Below are positions 15,537-24,735 of a DNA stretch of 64,000 bases, in pieces. The DNA comes from Dyadobacter sp. UC 10 (GTDB lineage: Bacteria > Bacteroidota > Bacteroidia > Cytophagales > Spirosomataceae). The notes below the pieces were generated by a model. The model saw nothing but the letters and a program-made list of their open reading frames with translations. It was not told where the DNA came from and did no database searches. The first letter of the stretch is position 1; each line of letters opens with the position of its first letter. The DNA is taken from the NCBI RefSeq assembly GCF_008369915.1, contig NZ_VSRN01000001.1:3468501-3532500 (forward strand), written 5' to 3'. A program made the position numbers and the translations under genes.

Positions 15537-17863
15537 CCCCCAAACTTCCATTTAAGGCGTAAGGAAGCATTTCTCCCCATATCGTCGGCATAATACCGGA
15601 ATCGATTGAGGTAATCGCGATATGCAGTATTGAAGACATTCTGAATACTCAGCCCTATTTCAAGCTCCTGTTTTTCTGAAAAACGCAGGGAAGTGCCCGC
15701 CTGCAGGTTCCATAGTGCGTATCCTTTTGGCGGAGCGAGGAAATCGCTGTTGGCCGGAACCCGTTTTTGGCGTGCAACTAGCAAATTGCCAACTGAAACG
15801 AAAGTATTGTGCCATTTTTCATCAGTCCCCGGAAGCTCGTATTTTAGCTCATTATCCAGTCGGTTCGGAGGGATCATAACCAGGTAGCTGTCATTTCGCC
15901 GGTCATAAACGCGCAGGTAGCTCAGCTTGCTTGCAATTGTTGTATGCTTTGCAAACTGCCAGGTTGCAGAAAGGTCAATGCCAGTGAATGACGCGTCTGT
16001 TTGGGTATACTTGAAATAAGGGAACGCACCGCGAATAGTAAGAATAGGGTCAGGTTGGGGTTTTAAGTAAATGTAATCGGCAATGTAATTGTAGTAGGCG
16101 CCAATCTCCGCTGACCATTTTGCGTCTTCATATTTCAGACTTGCAGTGGTATTGATCGCTTTTTCTGATTGCAGCGTTGCATCGCCTTTTTCGTAGGCTG
16201 CTGCGCCATGGTGCACGCCGTCGCTGAACAGCTCGCTCACATTGGGTGCCCGCCAGGCTGTGCCCGCATTGACCCGGGCAGAAATCCGCTCGGAAAAATT
16301 TCTCGTCGCACCGACTGTACCCGAAAAGTTAGCAAATTGAAAATCATCTGCGATTTTCTCCCGGTTTACAATTCTGTAGGTTTTCAATGTCCGGTAATCA
16401 TAACGAATCCCCGCTTCCAGTTCCCATTGTTTTGTTACAAATCTTTCCATCCAGAAAAGACCCACATTGAACTGGTTGAAATTAGGAATCAGCGGACGCC
16501 CGTCCATTAAATTATATTGATACAAAGTGCTGACTCCTACCTGTCCGGCCAGCTTTCCCGCAATTGGTTTGTGGTCCCAGCCCACATCATTTGTTAACGT
16601 TGATAATTTGAAAGTCAGTTCCGGGCGATTGAGCGCGGCTATCGAATCGTTTCTTGGGCGGTGCAGGTCATACTCGTTCCTGTCGTTTAGCTGCCTCGCA
16701 AAAGTCCATTGGATACCGCTGCCGTTTTTAAAATGATAATGCGTTTCAGCTTTGATGAGCTCGTGGGTAACATTTTGGTTTGGGCGGGCTATATTGTAGT
16801 TGAACCCGGACTTCACAAGCGGCTCTCCATTTTTGATCACATTTAACAAATCTGTCACGCTGCCAATGTGAGAGCCTGAGAAAATACCGATCTGCGTCGC
16901 AAAACGGCTGTAAAAAACATCTATCCCAAAACCCTTATTTCGGTATCCTGCGCCCAAAGAAAAGTTCTTTTCACTGATCCCGGTATTGTCCAGAAAATAG
17001 CGGGGTGTACGGATATTTCCTCCGCGTTTGATGGTTCCCTGCGCCCGCCAGGCAAAGCCTTTGAGATTTTTTATCCCGCCCTGCAATGTAGCAGAGCCCA
17101 CACCTTGCCGCCCATTCGAAAAACCCACCGCATTTATTTCGCCACTTAGCTGCTTATTATAAGGCAACTCCTCCGGTTCGACCAGAATAACGCCGCCGAT
17201 CGCATCGGATCCATAGCGAACACCCGCGGCGCCTTTTACGACAGATAACCGGGTCGCGATAAATGGGTCTATCTCCGGCGCGTGCTCCGAGCCCCACTGT
17301 TGTCCTTCCTGGCGTACGCCATTGTTCATAATCAATATCCGGTTGCTATGCATACCGTGAATAACGGGCTTCGCGATTGAAGAGCCGGTTTGCAGTGTGG
17401 TAACACCCGTTACTCCTTTCAGGCTTTCCCCTAAATTTTGTCCCCGCGTTTTTTCAAGATCGGCACCGGAAATTGTTGTTAATGGCTGGGAAGAAGGCGC
17501 TTCCGATCGGTGAGCGGTAATTTCTACATCCTGTAAATGCACTTCCTGCTCTTCCAGGTTGAAATTTTCCTCGTGCCCGGCTGTGAGGTCCAGCTTGTGC
17601 TGAAATGCGGCATAACCCACAATTCTGCATTCAAGCGTGTAGGAGCCCGGACAAAGGTCCTGCAACTCGTATCGCCCCGATTCATTTGTAAAAACGCCTT
17701 TATTTTGCCCCACGATCTGAACCGTAGCGCCTACCACCGGCTGGCCAGTATGCTTATCTCTCACAACACCCTTCACAAAACAAGCGCAGTTTTGATTCTG
17801 GGCATAGGAGAAATGAGTATTCAGTAAAAATAGTATTAAGAAAAAATGGCGCTTGTGGAGCAT
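15533..17863 (-). CDS. TonB-dependent outer-membrane receptor, ZnuD-like
   Basis: 776 residues. A signal peptide ending near YAQ is followed by a carboxypeptidase-regulatory-like domain (about 27-110; GVVRDKHTGQPVVGATVQI), a TonB plug (about 130-240, with the IHGMHSNRILIMNNGVRQEG stretch) and a 22-strand-type barrel that ends in an aromatic-rich strand. The barrel contains HHGAAAYEKGDATL, close to the HGxxxFExG region of the zinc receptor ZnuD. With the neighbouring Fur/Zur-like regulator and a palindrome inside its promoter, zinc import is the best guess; haem or another metal remains possible. Confidence 0.85.
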   Translation of the reverse strand: MLHKRHFFLILFLLNTHFSYAQNQNCACFVKGVVRDKHTGQPVVGATVQIVGQNKGVFTNESGRYELQDLCPGSYTLECRIVGYAAFQHKLDLTAGHEENFNLEEQEVHLQDVEITAHRSEAPSSQPLTTISGADLEKTRGQNLGESLKGVTGVTTLQTGSSIAKPVIHGMHSNRILIMNNGVRQEGQQWGSEHAPEIDPFIATRLSVVKGAAGVRYGSDAIGGVILVEPEELPYNKQLSGEINAVGFSNGRQGVGSATLQGGIKNLKGFAWRAQGTIKRGGNIRTPRYFLDNTGISEKNFSLGAGYRNKGFGIDVFYSRFATQIGIFSGSHIGSVTDLLNVIKNGEPLVKSGFNYNIARPNQNVTHELIKAETHYHFKNGSGIQWTFARQLNDRNEYDLHRPRNDSIAALNRPELTFKLSTLTNDVGWDHKPIAGKLAGQVGVSTLYQYNLMDGRPLIPNFNQFNVGLFWMERFVTKQWELEAGIRYDYRTLKTYRIVNREKIADDFQFANFSGTVGATRNFSERISARVNAGTAWRAPNVSELFSDGVHHGAAAYEKGDATLQSEKAINTTASLKYEDAKWSAEIGAYYNYIADYIYLKPQPDPILTIRGAFPYFKYTQTDASFTGIDLSATWQFAKHTTIASKLSYLRVYDRRNDSYLVMIPPNRLDNELKYELPGTDEKWHNTFVSVGNLLVARQKRVPANSDFLAPPKGYALWNLQAGTSLRFSEKQELEIGLSIQNVFNTAYRDYLNRFRYYADDMGRNASLRLKWKFGG

Positions 17864-17900
17864 CAGGGGGCTGACAGAGATCTGCTTTCGTTGTAAGATG

Positions 17901-17932
17901 CAAAAATAGCATTAGTGCAACTTTGTTGCAAA
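17901..17932 (-). promoter_or_regulatory. Promoter with internal palindromic operator of the TonB receptor
   Basis: On the minus strand TTTG (17932-17929), a 20-nt spacer and TATTTTTG (17908-17901) form a full-consensus promoter. The perfect palindrome TGCAAC-TTT-GTTGCA (17916-17930) fills the spacer next to the -33 box. The -7 box and the palindrome half-sites are identical to those before the MerC-like gene. Confidence 0.72.
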
Positions 17933-18012
17933 TGAATTGCGCAAGTATTTTGGCTTTCTTATCTTCATTTCAAAGGCAGAATGTAAATTTGTGCCTCCAA
18001 TCGTTTTCGAAG

Positions 18013-18771
18013 TTGTCGTACCTGCTGATTTCCAAAATCCTTTTAATGCCGCCGCTGATCGCAGGCGTCACGCTCGCTGTCAGGAAATGGGGAGAAGGAC
18101 TGGGCGGCTGGATCGGTGGGTTTCCGTGGGTTGCGGGACCAATATCATTTTACATTGCACTTGAACACGGTCCGGCTTTTGCAGCTTCTACGATTACTTC
18201 CGCGCTGCTTGGTTCGGTAGGGACTATTTTGTTTGCCCTCGTTTATTCAATTTTATCCGCAAGATTATCCTGGCTGCCTACTGTGCTGATCAGCTATTCA
18301 GTATATTTTGTAGTTGCAGTATTATCACTCGGGCGGGAAATTTCTCTTCCCGCAGCTACGGTACTGAACTTGATTGTACTGACCTTAGTGTTGTATTTTT
18401 TTCCTAAACCAAAAGAAAAAACCGATTTCCGGAAGCAACCTTCCTACGACATTCCACTCAGAATGATCGTAGCAACTTTCTTCGTAGTCATATTAACACA
18501 GGCTGCTGATTATCTCGGACCGACATGGAGTGGTATCCTCACGCCATTTCCAATCATGACTTCAACATTAGCTGTTTTTACCCATTCACAACAAGGTTCC
18601 AATGCAGCGACCAGGATATTGTATGGTTTAATGCTGGCTGGCTATGGTTTTGTAGCTTTCCTTGTAGGGGTGGCCTGGCTGGTGCCGCAGATGCCGATTG
18701 CTTCGGCCTACGGAATTTTAATGGTGGGGACGATGGTGATCAATGGGATAACGATCAGGCTGATCCGCTGA
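18013..18771 (+). CDS. Multi-pass membrane protein of unknown function
   Basis: About 252 residues with seven or eight hydrophobic helices. No family name is certain. The opening KILLMPPLIAGVTLAVRKWG and GFPWVAGPISFYIALEHG resemble a group of uncharacterised bacterial membrane proteins. The start is unclear: a TTG at 18013 gives the N-terminus closest to relatives I can recall, ATG codons lie at 17932 and 18046. An upstream start at 17932 would put the gene directly beside the palindromic operator at 17916-17930, so control by the Fur/Zur-like protein is possible but not shown. Confidence 0.65.
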   Translation: MSYLLISKILLMPPLIAGVTLAVRKWGEGLGGWIGGFPWVAGPISFYIALEHGPAFAASTITSALLGSVGTILFALVYSILSARLSWLPTVLISYSVYFVVAVLSLGREISLPAATVLNLIVLTLVLYFFPKPKEKTDFRKQPSYDIPLRMIVATFFVVILTQAADYLGPTWSGILTPFPIMTSTLAVFTHSQQGSNAATRILYGLMLAGYGFVAFLVGVAWLVPQMPIASAYGILMVGTMVINGITIRLIR

Positions 18772-18791
18772 AAGACCAGCCTGACTATCTG

Positions 18792-19853
18792 TTAAACTCT
18801 TTCCAGTTTTACAGGATAAGTTTTCTTGGCATTCCATTGACAAACGTAAATGTTCTGGTCGCCGTCAATGCAAACATCGTGGCAATGCATGAAAATGGGT
18901 TTTTCCTGTACCATTAACTGCAATTCACCATTTTTATATTCTGGCTTTGTCCCGCCTGGATTGGATATCACTTTGTTGTTTTTATCAAGTATTGTCACAA
19001 AACCTGAGTTAGGTGTTTGATTCAGATACTTCAAACGGGACCAGCACACGCCGGCAAACAGATTTTCACCCTGAAAGACAGGCCGGCAAACGAATGCACC
19101 GGGCAGGAACAAGGTACTCAGGTATTTACCGTCGAGTGTAAATCTTTTGAAGGCATTATGGGCCCGGGAAGTTACCAATAGGGTAGGATTGGCTTTGTCG
19201 CGATAATCTACTGCCACACCGTGAGCTGTTGAAAACTGTGCATCGCCGTCACCTGAACCTCCGAACTTATCAATAAATTCTCCCTTCTGGTTGTACCTTA
19301 ATATGAAATTGGAACCGTATCCATCAGCGATATAGAGCGTACCATCGGGACCTACTGCTGTTTCTGTTGGTTTGAATGGATCCTTTTCCTTGTATGCGCC
19401 TACTTTCGAAGGGTGTTCTATCGTCAGCAGTACCTTACCTTTCAGATCTGTTTTAATAACTTTGCCGGTATTAGGATCCGTAATGAAAAGAAATTCTTCT
19501 CCATTCGCGTTCCAGAGCGTCAGGCCGTGGCCGCCGGGATATTCGTGTCCCCAGCTTTCAAGCAATTTGCCCGACCGATCGTAAATGAGGATATTGTTTT
19601 TAATTTCATCCGTCACCATGATCAATCTTCCCTTGCTGTCCTGCACCATTTCGTGGCAGTTGTTGACCGGAAATTTTGAAGCATCCAGGTTCCCCCAGCT
19701 CTGATGTACTTTGTACTTGTGCGTGCCGTGGCCAATGGTTTCCCCATCCGCTTTCGGTTTGGCATTGAGAATGTAAAATGGCTTAAAAGTAAGGGTCGCG
19801 GCGGCGGCGGCAGTTATTTTAGCAAACTGGCGGCGTGATTGTATTTCGGACAT
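18792..19853 (-). CDS. Exported NHL-type beta-propeller protein, peptidylglycine-lyase-like
   Basis: 353 residues. A Tat-type signal, SRRQFAKITAAAAATL, is at the N-terminus. The rest shows repeated propeller blades such as GPDGTLYIADGYGSNFILRYN and DSKGRLIMVTDEIKNNILIYD, with the conserved STAHGVAVD and FMHCHDVCIDGDQNIYVCQW segments. These resemble the peptidyl-alpha-hydroxyglycine alpha-amidating lyase fold, but bacterial copies are mostly uncharacterised. The stop codon lies 20 bp from the convergent membrane-protein gene. It may form a unit with nothing: 70 bp separate it from pfkB upstream. Confidence 0.78.
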   Translation of the reverse strand: MSEIQSRRQFAKITAAAAATLTFKPFYILNAKPKADGETIGHGTHKYKVHQSWGNLDASKFPVNNCHEMVQDSKGRLIMVTDEIKNNILIYDRSGKLLESWGHEYPGGHGLTLWNANGEEFLFITDPNTGKVIKTDLKGKVLLTIEHPSKVGAYKEKDPFKPTETAVGPDGTLYIADGYGSNFILRYNQKGEFIDKFGGSGDGDAQFSTAHGVAVDYRDKANPTLLVTSRAHNAFKRFTLDGKYLSTLFLPGAFVCRPVFQGENLFAGVCWSRLKYLNQTPNSGFVTILDKNNKVISNPGGTKPEYKNGELQLMVQEKPIFMHCHDVCIDGDQNIYVCQWNAKKTYPVKLERV

Positions 19854-19923
19854 GAGAAATCTTTTAGTTGAAAAAGGCAGTTCCGATATTTTCTTACTAT
19901 GATTTTAAGTTAATCGCAATTCG

Positions 19924-20883
19924 TTAACTCGCAGAATATCTTTTTCCGTAACGGTTTAGCCAGTCCATGAGGTGATTGACGTCCTGCATTTTGAATAATT
20001 CGCTCCCGGCATTCATGGTAGCAGCGGTTCCGCAGGCAACTCCCATTCTCACAGCTTCACGATGCGATTTTCCTTGTGACAAGGTCCAGACAATACCAGC
20101 CAGCATGCTATCTCCGGCTCCGACTGTACTTCGCGGCTGGACTGGCGGCGCTGGAATATGTTCTACCTGATCTTCCGTCACCAGCATCGCACCCATAGCG
20201 CCCATCGACACAACTACAATTTCACACTGACCGCGGATGATCAATGCGCGTGCAGCATCGTCTACTTCATCCATTTCCAATTTGTCGACACCCACAAGTT
20301 CGCTGAGTTCGGTGATATTAGGCTTAAGCAGGTAAACCCCTGCCTCAGTGGCGTAGCGCAACGCGTCGCCGGAAGTGTCGGCAATGAATCTCGCGCCTTG
20401 CTTGTGGGCGATTTTTGCTATTTGTCCGTAAAAATCGTCGGGTACTCCGGGAGGCAGGCTGCCGCTTGCGATGATATAGGAGGGTTTCGGGTCAAATTCT
20501 TCCATCATTTCGAGAATAGAGCGAACCTCTGTCGGCATCATCTCTGTCCCGGGCATCCCGAAACGGTACTGAAAACCCGTGCTGGTTTCCAACACGTGAA
20601 AGTTTTCACGCGTCCATTGTTTGGTTTCTATAACCATTGTTTCCACTCCCTCATTCTTCACCAGCTTATGCAGACGCTGGCCGGTTGGCCCGCCAATTGT
20701 AAAAATAGCGATCGGATTTCCTCCTAAGCGATGCACTGCCTTGGCGACATTGATTCCGCCCCCTCCGGCTTCAAAATTCGGTGTATCGCAGCGTAGCTTG
20801 TTGTCGGGCACAATGCGGGGCACATTTGAGCTCTTGTCGAGTGCTGGATTGATTGTAAGTGTTACAATTGGTCCGGTTGCCAT
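19924..20883 (-). CDS. pfkB: PfkB-family hexose kinase, 6-phosphofructokinase II type
   Basis: 319 residues. TLTINPALDKS at the N-terminus, EAGGGGINVAKAVHRLGG near residue 38 and the ATP/anion-hole motif STVGAGDSMLAG near residue 248 (catalytic Asp in GAGDS) define the ribokinase/PfkB fold. Overall wording is very close to E. coli PfkB, for example GKLRC-like NKLRCDTPNFE and SGSLPPGV. It would phosphorylate fructose 6-phosphate; 1-phosphofructokinase or tagatose-6-phosphate kinase activity cannot be excluded. It stands between two unrelated leftward genes with about 70-105 bp gaps. Confidence 0.88.
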   Translation of the reverse strand: MATGPIVTLTINPALDKSSNVPRIVPDNKLRCDTPNFEAGGGGINVAKAVHRLGGNPIAIFTIGGPTGQRLHKLVKNEGVETMVIETKQWTRENFHVLETSTGFQYRFGMPGTEMMPTEVRSILEMMEEFDPKPSYIIASGSLPPGVPDDFYGQIAKIAHKQGARFIADTSGDALRYATEAGVYLLKPNITELSELVGVDKLEMDEVDDAARALIIRGQCEIVVVSMGAMGAMLVTEDQVEHIPAPPVQPRSTVGAGDSMLAGIVWTLSQGKSHREAVRMGVACGTAATMNAGSELFKMQDVNHLMDWLNRYGKRYSAS

Positions 20884-20988
20884 AGGAGTACAGTTATCTG
20901 GTGGTATTGCGAATTTATGCGAATAAAAACAAAAAACTGATTAGCGCCGCTCCGTTCTTGAATTGTTCACATTGTGCAGGCATTTACT

Positions 20989-21762
20989 TCAGTACTGTCC
21001 ATCGCTCACTTCCCAGCCACCGTCTACTGTGAAATTTTGCCCCGTAGTAAATCTGGCGTAGTCCGACATAAAATATACAGCAGCTCCATCCAGGTCTCCC
21101 GGTAAGCCGTAGCGTCCTCCGTCGAGAGCCTGTTTGGTGGTCACGAATCGGGCTGAGTCGGTTTGCTGTCCGTCAATACCTTCAATAATGCCCGGCGTAA
21201 GTACGTTGACGCGGATATTTTTCGTAGCGTAAGATGCGGCGATGGATTTCGAGAATCCTATTACTGCTGATTTTGCAGTGGCGTAAGCATGATTTGAGAA
21301 GTGCCGGGCAGGTGAAAAACCCAGTACCGAACTCATATTCAAGATACTGCCGCCTTTATTCATCCCTATAAAAGTGCGGATAGCCGCCTGATTGGATAAC
21401 ATCAGGGAAGTTAGGTTCCAGTCGAGCGTTTTGTTCCAGCCATCGAGCGACAGCTCGTGCAGCGGACCATCTCCAAATTTCTCTCCACCGCCGCCGGCTA
21501 CATGGTAAAGTCCGTCAAAACTTCCGAATTCGCGAATGCAAAGCTGGATCGCCTCCATCGCTGTATTGGCATGTGTGGCGTCTCCCTGCTTCGCCCGGGC
21601 TGTTCCGCCAAGTTGTAGCTCTGCAATAAGGCAGTTTTCTGGATTGCGGCCCACTACGACTACATTCGCTCCATTTCTCACAAATGCTTTGGCAGCAGAA
21701 AAACCGAGTCCCGTCGTACCTCCTATGATTACTATCGATTTATTTCCCAGCCAGGTCTCCAT
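20989..21762 (-). CDS. SDR-family oxidoreductase
   Basis: 257 residues. The cofactor loop is IIGGTTGLGFSAA near residue 12 and the catalytic pair is YATAKSAV near residue 154 with Ser in LNMSSVLGF. GQNFTVDGGWEV closes the protein. The NAD(P)-dependent substrate is unknown. It lies upstream of pfkB on the same strand but 105 bp away, and downstream of the clpX terminator, so it is probably a separate transcription unit. Confidence 0.87.
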   Translation of the reverse strand: METWLGNKSIVIIGGTTGLGFSAAKAFVRNGANVVVVGRNPENCLIAELQLGGTARAKQGDATHANTAMEAIQLCIREFGSFDGLYHVAGGGGEKFGDGPLHELSLDGWNKTLDWNLTSLMLSNQAAIRTFIGMNKGGSILNMSSVLGFSPARHFSNHAYATAKSAVIGFSKSIAASYATKNIRVNVLTPGIIEGIDGQQTDSARFVTTKQALDGGRYGLPGDLDGAAVYFMSDYARFTTGQNFTVDGGWEVSDGQY

Positions 21763-21800
21763 GCTATTATTATTTTTTATTGCAAAATAGGACTATTGCC

Positions 21801-21843
21801 ATAAAAAATAAAACGCCCGGCATCGTTTGCGATGCCGGGCGTT
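21801..21843 (-). terminator. Rho-independent terminator of clpX
   Basis: Perfect 14-bp GC-rich arms (21812-21825 and 21830-21843) with a 4-nt loop are followed on the minus strand by TTTATTTTTTAT. It lies 18 bp beyond the clpX stop. Confidence 0.92.
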
Positions 21844-21861
21844 CAAATGTGTATGCTATTC

Positions 21862-23106
21862 TTATGCTACTGAGCGTAATATAGCCATGGAAGACTTTTC
21901 AAATTTATCTTTCGCATAATCCAGAGAGAGCGTAAATTCCCTGACATCTTTCTGGGATGGCAGATCAAACATGGCGTCTGTCATAATGGATTCGCAAATG
22001 GCGCGAAGGCCGCGCGCGCCGAGTTTGTAGGTCATCGCCTGGTCTACGATGAAGTCAAGCACCGCTTCCTCGAAATGCAGGGTAATGCCTTCCATCGCGA
22101 ACAATTTGCTGTATTGTTTTACCAAAGCATTTTTAGGCTCTGTCAATATCCGGCGCAACGTTTCGCGATCCAGTGGATTCAGATGGGTAAGTACTGGCAA
22201 GCGGCCGATCAGCTCGGGGATCAGCCCGAAAGATTTAAGGTCCATCGCAGTCACGTAGCGCATCAGGTTACCTTTATCAAAAATCTCGATGATCCTGTTG
22301 TCTCCTGAGAAGCCGATCGGGCGCGTATTAATGCGCTTTCCGATATGTCTTTCAATTCCGTCAAATGCACCCCCGCAGATGAAGAGGATGTTTTCAGTAT
22401 TCAGCGTGATCATTTTCTGGTCTGGATGCTTACGTCCGCCTTGGGGCGGTACATTCACGATCGAGCCTTCCAAGAGTTTCAAAAGCGCCTGCTGCACACC
22501 TTCACCGCTCACATCACGGGTAATGGACGGATTATCCGACTTCCGTGCGATTTTATCAATTTCGTCAATATAAACGATACCACGCTCGGCAGCTTCCACA
22601 TTGTAGTCAGCAGCTTGCAATAACCTGGTCAGGATAGTCTCCACATCTTCACCTACGTAACCTGCCTCCGTCACTACAGTTGCATCGGCCACACAGAATG
22701 GTACCTGCAATATTCTGGCAATGGATTTGGCAAGGTAAGTTTTACCTGTACCCGTCTCACCAACCATGATGATGTTCGATTTTTCGATCACAACATCATC
22801 CTCGGTGGTAGTCTGGTTGAGCCTTTTGTAGTGATTATAAACAGCAACCGCCAGCGAGCGTTTCGCTTCATCCTGACCGATTACGTATTGTTCAAGAAAG
22901 TGTTTGATTTCAGTAGGCGGGATCGGTTTCAGCTTGGGAAGCTTACCCTTCTTCTCTTTTTTATCCTCCTTCGCCCCTAATTCTTCGGTAATCACCTGAT
23001 GGCCCTGCGCTATACAGTGATTACATATATGTGCATCTATTCCGGAAAGCAATAAATCGACTTCGTTTTTCTTACGTCCGCAAAACGAACAACTTACTTG
23101 TGCCAT
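21862..23106 (-). CDS. clpX: ATP-dependent Clp protease ATP-binding subunit ClpX
   Basis: 414 residues. ClpX unfolds tagged proteins and feeds them to ClpP. The N-terminal zinc finger (CSFCGRKK near residue 6 and CNHC near residue 28) binds substrates and adaptors. The AAA+ core has Walker [14 protein letters not shown] near residue 117, Walker [14 protein letters not shown], the pore loop AGYVGED and the RKH-like GGRKHPDQ loop. The IGF loop for ClpP docking is represented by RPIGFSGD. It follows clpP with its own terminator between the two genes, so it is probably transcribed separately. Confidence 0.97.
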   Translation of the reverse strand: MAQVSCSFCGRKKNEVDLLLSGIDAHICNHCIAQGHQVITEELGAKEDKKEKKGKLPKLKPIPPTEIKHFLEQYVIGQDEAKRSLAVAVYNHYKRLNQTTTEDDVVIEKSNIIMVGETGTGKTYLAKSIARILQVPFCVADATVVTEAGYVGEDVETILTRLLQAADYNVEAAERGIVYIDEIDKIARKSDNPSITRDVSGEGVQQALLKLLEGSIVNVPPQGGRKHPDQKMITLNTENILFICGGAFDGIERHIGKRINTRPIGFSGDNRIIEIFDKGNLMRYVTAMDLKSFGLIPELIGRLPVLTHLNPLDRETLRRILTEPKNALVKQYSKLFAMEGITLHFEEAVLDFIVDQAMTYKLGARGLRAICESIMTDAMFDLPSQKDVREFTLSLDYAKDKFEKSSMAILRSVA

Positions 23107-23300
23107 TGAGTTATTTTATACAGTGTTGAAAAAACCGGCTCTGTTCCCGGAATGTTGAAATCGGTATTAAAACCGCAAAGACCAAATTAACAACAGCCTT
23201 ATATTTATCGTTTCCGATTCTGGCATTTTGTTAACATTGGTTCAGTACTACAAATTTCCGGTTTTTTGATCGGCTTACCAAATTGAAATCAACCGCACAA

Positions 23301-23338
23301 TAAAAAGCACCCGGACAGGCGAGCTATCCGGGTGCTTT
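23301..23338 (-). terminator. Rho-independent terminator of clpP
   Basis: Twelve-base arms (23305-23316 and 23327-23338) with an 11-nt loop are followed on the minus strand by TTTTTA. It lies 14 bp beyond the clpP stop. Confidence 0.85.
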
Positions 23339-23352
23339 GCAACTTTGCTTAA

Positions 23353-24027
23353 TTATTTATCTCTGGTCAAAACTTCGTCAATCAGACCGTACTCTTTCGC
23401 TTCATCGGCTTTCAACCATTTGTCACGATCCGAATCCAAAGCTATCTGCTCGGGTGTCTGCCCGGTATGTTTTGCAAGGATTTCATACAATTCGTGGCGC
23501 AGCTTTACAATTTCGCGCGTCGTGATCTCGATATCAACCGAAGTCCCTTGTGCGCCACCCGAAGGCTGATGGATCATTACTCGTGCATGCGGTAATGCAG
23601 CCCTTTTCCCGGCAGCTCCACCTGCCAGCAATACAGCGCCCATCGAGGCTGCGAGGCTGGTACATACCGTCGCTACATCAGGTCTTACATATTGCATGGT
23701 GTCGTAAATTCCCAATCCAGCGTATACAGATCCGCCGGGACTGTTGATATACATCAGAATATCCTTTTTAGGGTCAGCAGATTCGAGGAACAATAGCTGC
23801 GCCACAATGATGTTCGCAATATTGTCGTCCACTCCCGTTCCCATGAATATAATGCGGTCAGCCATCAAACGGGAGAAAACATCCACTTCGCGGAAGTTCA
23901 TCGGGCGCTCTTCGATCACTGAGCGTGTCATATTTTCAACTGTGTGGTTCATGTAACCGTCCACCGTAAGGCCGTTCATTCCAAGGTGGTGGACAGCATA
24001 TTTTCTAAATTCATTTCCTTGATTCAT
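23353..24027 (-). CDS. clpP: ATP-dependent Clp protease proteolytic subunit
   Basis: 224 residues. The catalytic triad is visible as Ser in [12 protein letters not shown], His in [12 protein letters not shown] and Asp in LDSDRDKWL. It forms the barrel-shaped peptidase that works with ClpX, encoded just downstream. The N-terminal extension before [15 protein letters not shown] is longer than in E. coli and could be a propeptide. The order tig - clpP - clpX is conserved in many bacteria; here an opposite-strand HTH gene is wedged between tig and clpP. Confidence 0.97.
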   Translation of the reverse strand: MNQGNEFRKYAVHHLGMNGLTVDGYMNHTVENMTRSVIEERPMNFREVDVFSRLMADRIIFMGTGVDDNIANIIVAQLLFLESADPKKDILMYINSPGGSVYAGLGIYDTMQYVRPDVATVCTSLAASMGAVLLAGGAAGKRAALPHARVMIHQPSGGAQGTSVDIEITTREIVKLRHELYEILAKHTGQTPEQIALDSDRDKWLKADEAKEYGLIDEVLTRDK

Positions 24028-24275
24028 CGATCAACTAAATTTTAATTGGATTTATATTTAAAGGGCTAAATGCTTAACAGAACAAAAAGCAATATATGTT
24101 AGTTTCTGTATAAATACCTGCCTGCCGACTAATTCGGTTGTTGCAAATTTGACTATTTCGTTGAATAATCCTTGTCAATTGTTGCGATAATTTGTCGGAA
24201 TTTGCGAGGAGCAGATATTAATAACGTTAGCTACATTGCATTGTAACGATTTTGAAAAAGATAAATACAGCGACT

Positions 24276-24656
24276 ATGAGCGCAGCATCTAACTTATCCG
24301 AAAAGATCCGCCTGATCAGATTGCAAAAAGGCCTTTCTCAGGAAAATATGGCTGATATGCTCGGCCTATCCACCACAGCTTACGGCGACCTGGAAAGAGG
24401 AAGAACTGAATTATCCGTTTCAAGGCTCGAAAATATTGCCAAGTTACTCGATGTGCCTTTGCAGGAAATGCTGGGCTTCGATTCGGTATCCATGTCCGAA
24501 ACAGACTGGCTGCGTCAGGAAAATACGCGTCTGCTGGCAGAGAACCGGAGGATCCAGAACGAGCTGGATCAGTGGAAGCTGAAATTCAGGCAGTGGTTTG
24601 GCGAAGGAATTGTTCGGGAGCTGGGACAACAACGCGAGCGGATCGGCTTTAAATAA
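24276..24656 (+). CDS. XRE-family transcriptional regulator with C-terminal coiled coil
   Basis: 126 residues from ATG 24276; a TTG 24 bp upstream is in frame but less likely. The HTH_3 domain covers about residues 7-62 (IRLIRLQKGLSQENMADMLG, TAYGDLERGRTEL). A short coiled coil, LRQENTRLLAENRRIQNELDQ, follows and may drive dimer formation. It lies between and opposite to tig and clpP, with a terminator hairpin shared at its 3' end. Its targets are unknown; control of the neighbouring protein-quality genes is only a guess from position. Confidence 0.85.
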   Translation: MSAASNLSEKIRLIRLQKGLSQENMADMLGLSTTAYGDLERGRTELSVSRLENIAKLLDVPLQEMLGFDSVSMSETDWLRQENTRLLAENRRIQNELDQWKLKFRQWFGEGIVRELGQQRERIGFK

Positions 24657-24710
24657 AAACACTGGCCCGCACATGGCGCCCCGAATTTCGGACGTCCTGT
24701 GCGGGCCAGT
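24651..24710 (-). terminator. Terminator of tig
   Basis: Perfect 13-bp arms (24661-24673 and 24698-24710) enclose a 24-nt loop; on the minus strand the run GTTTTTATTT follows. On the plus strand no T run follows, so the hairpin serves mainly tig, although the HTH gene ends right beside it. Confidence 0.82.
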
Positions 24711-24735
24711 AAAAAATATTCAATGCAAACTAAAA

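Noticed and set aside
17932-18045. ATG 17932 as the start of the membrane protein
   Set aside because: The first 27 residues it adds are polar and unlike the family N-terminus, and the ATG lies 1 bp from the receptor operator; not excluded but less likely.
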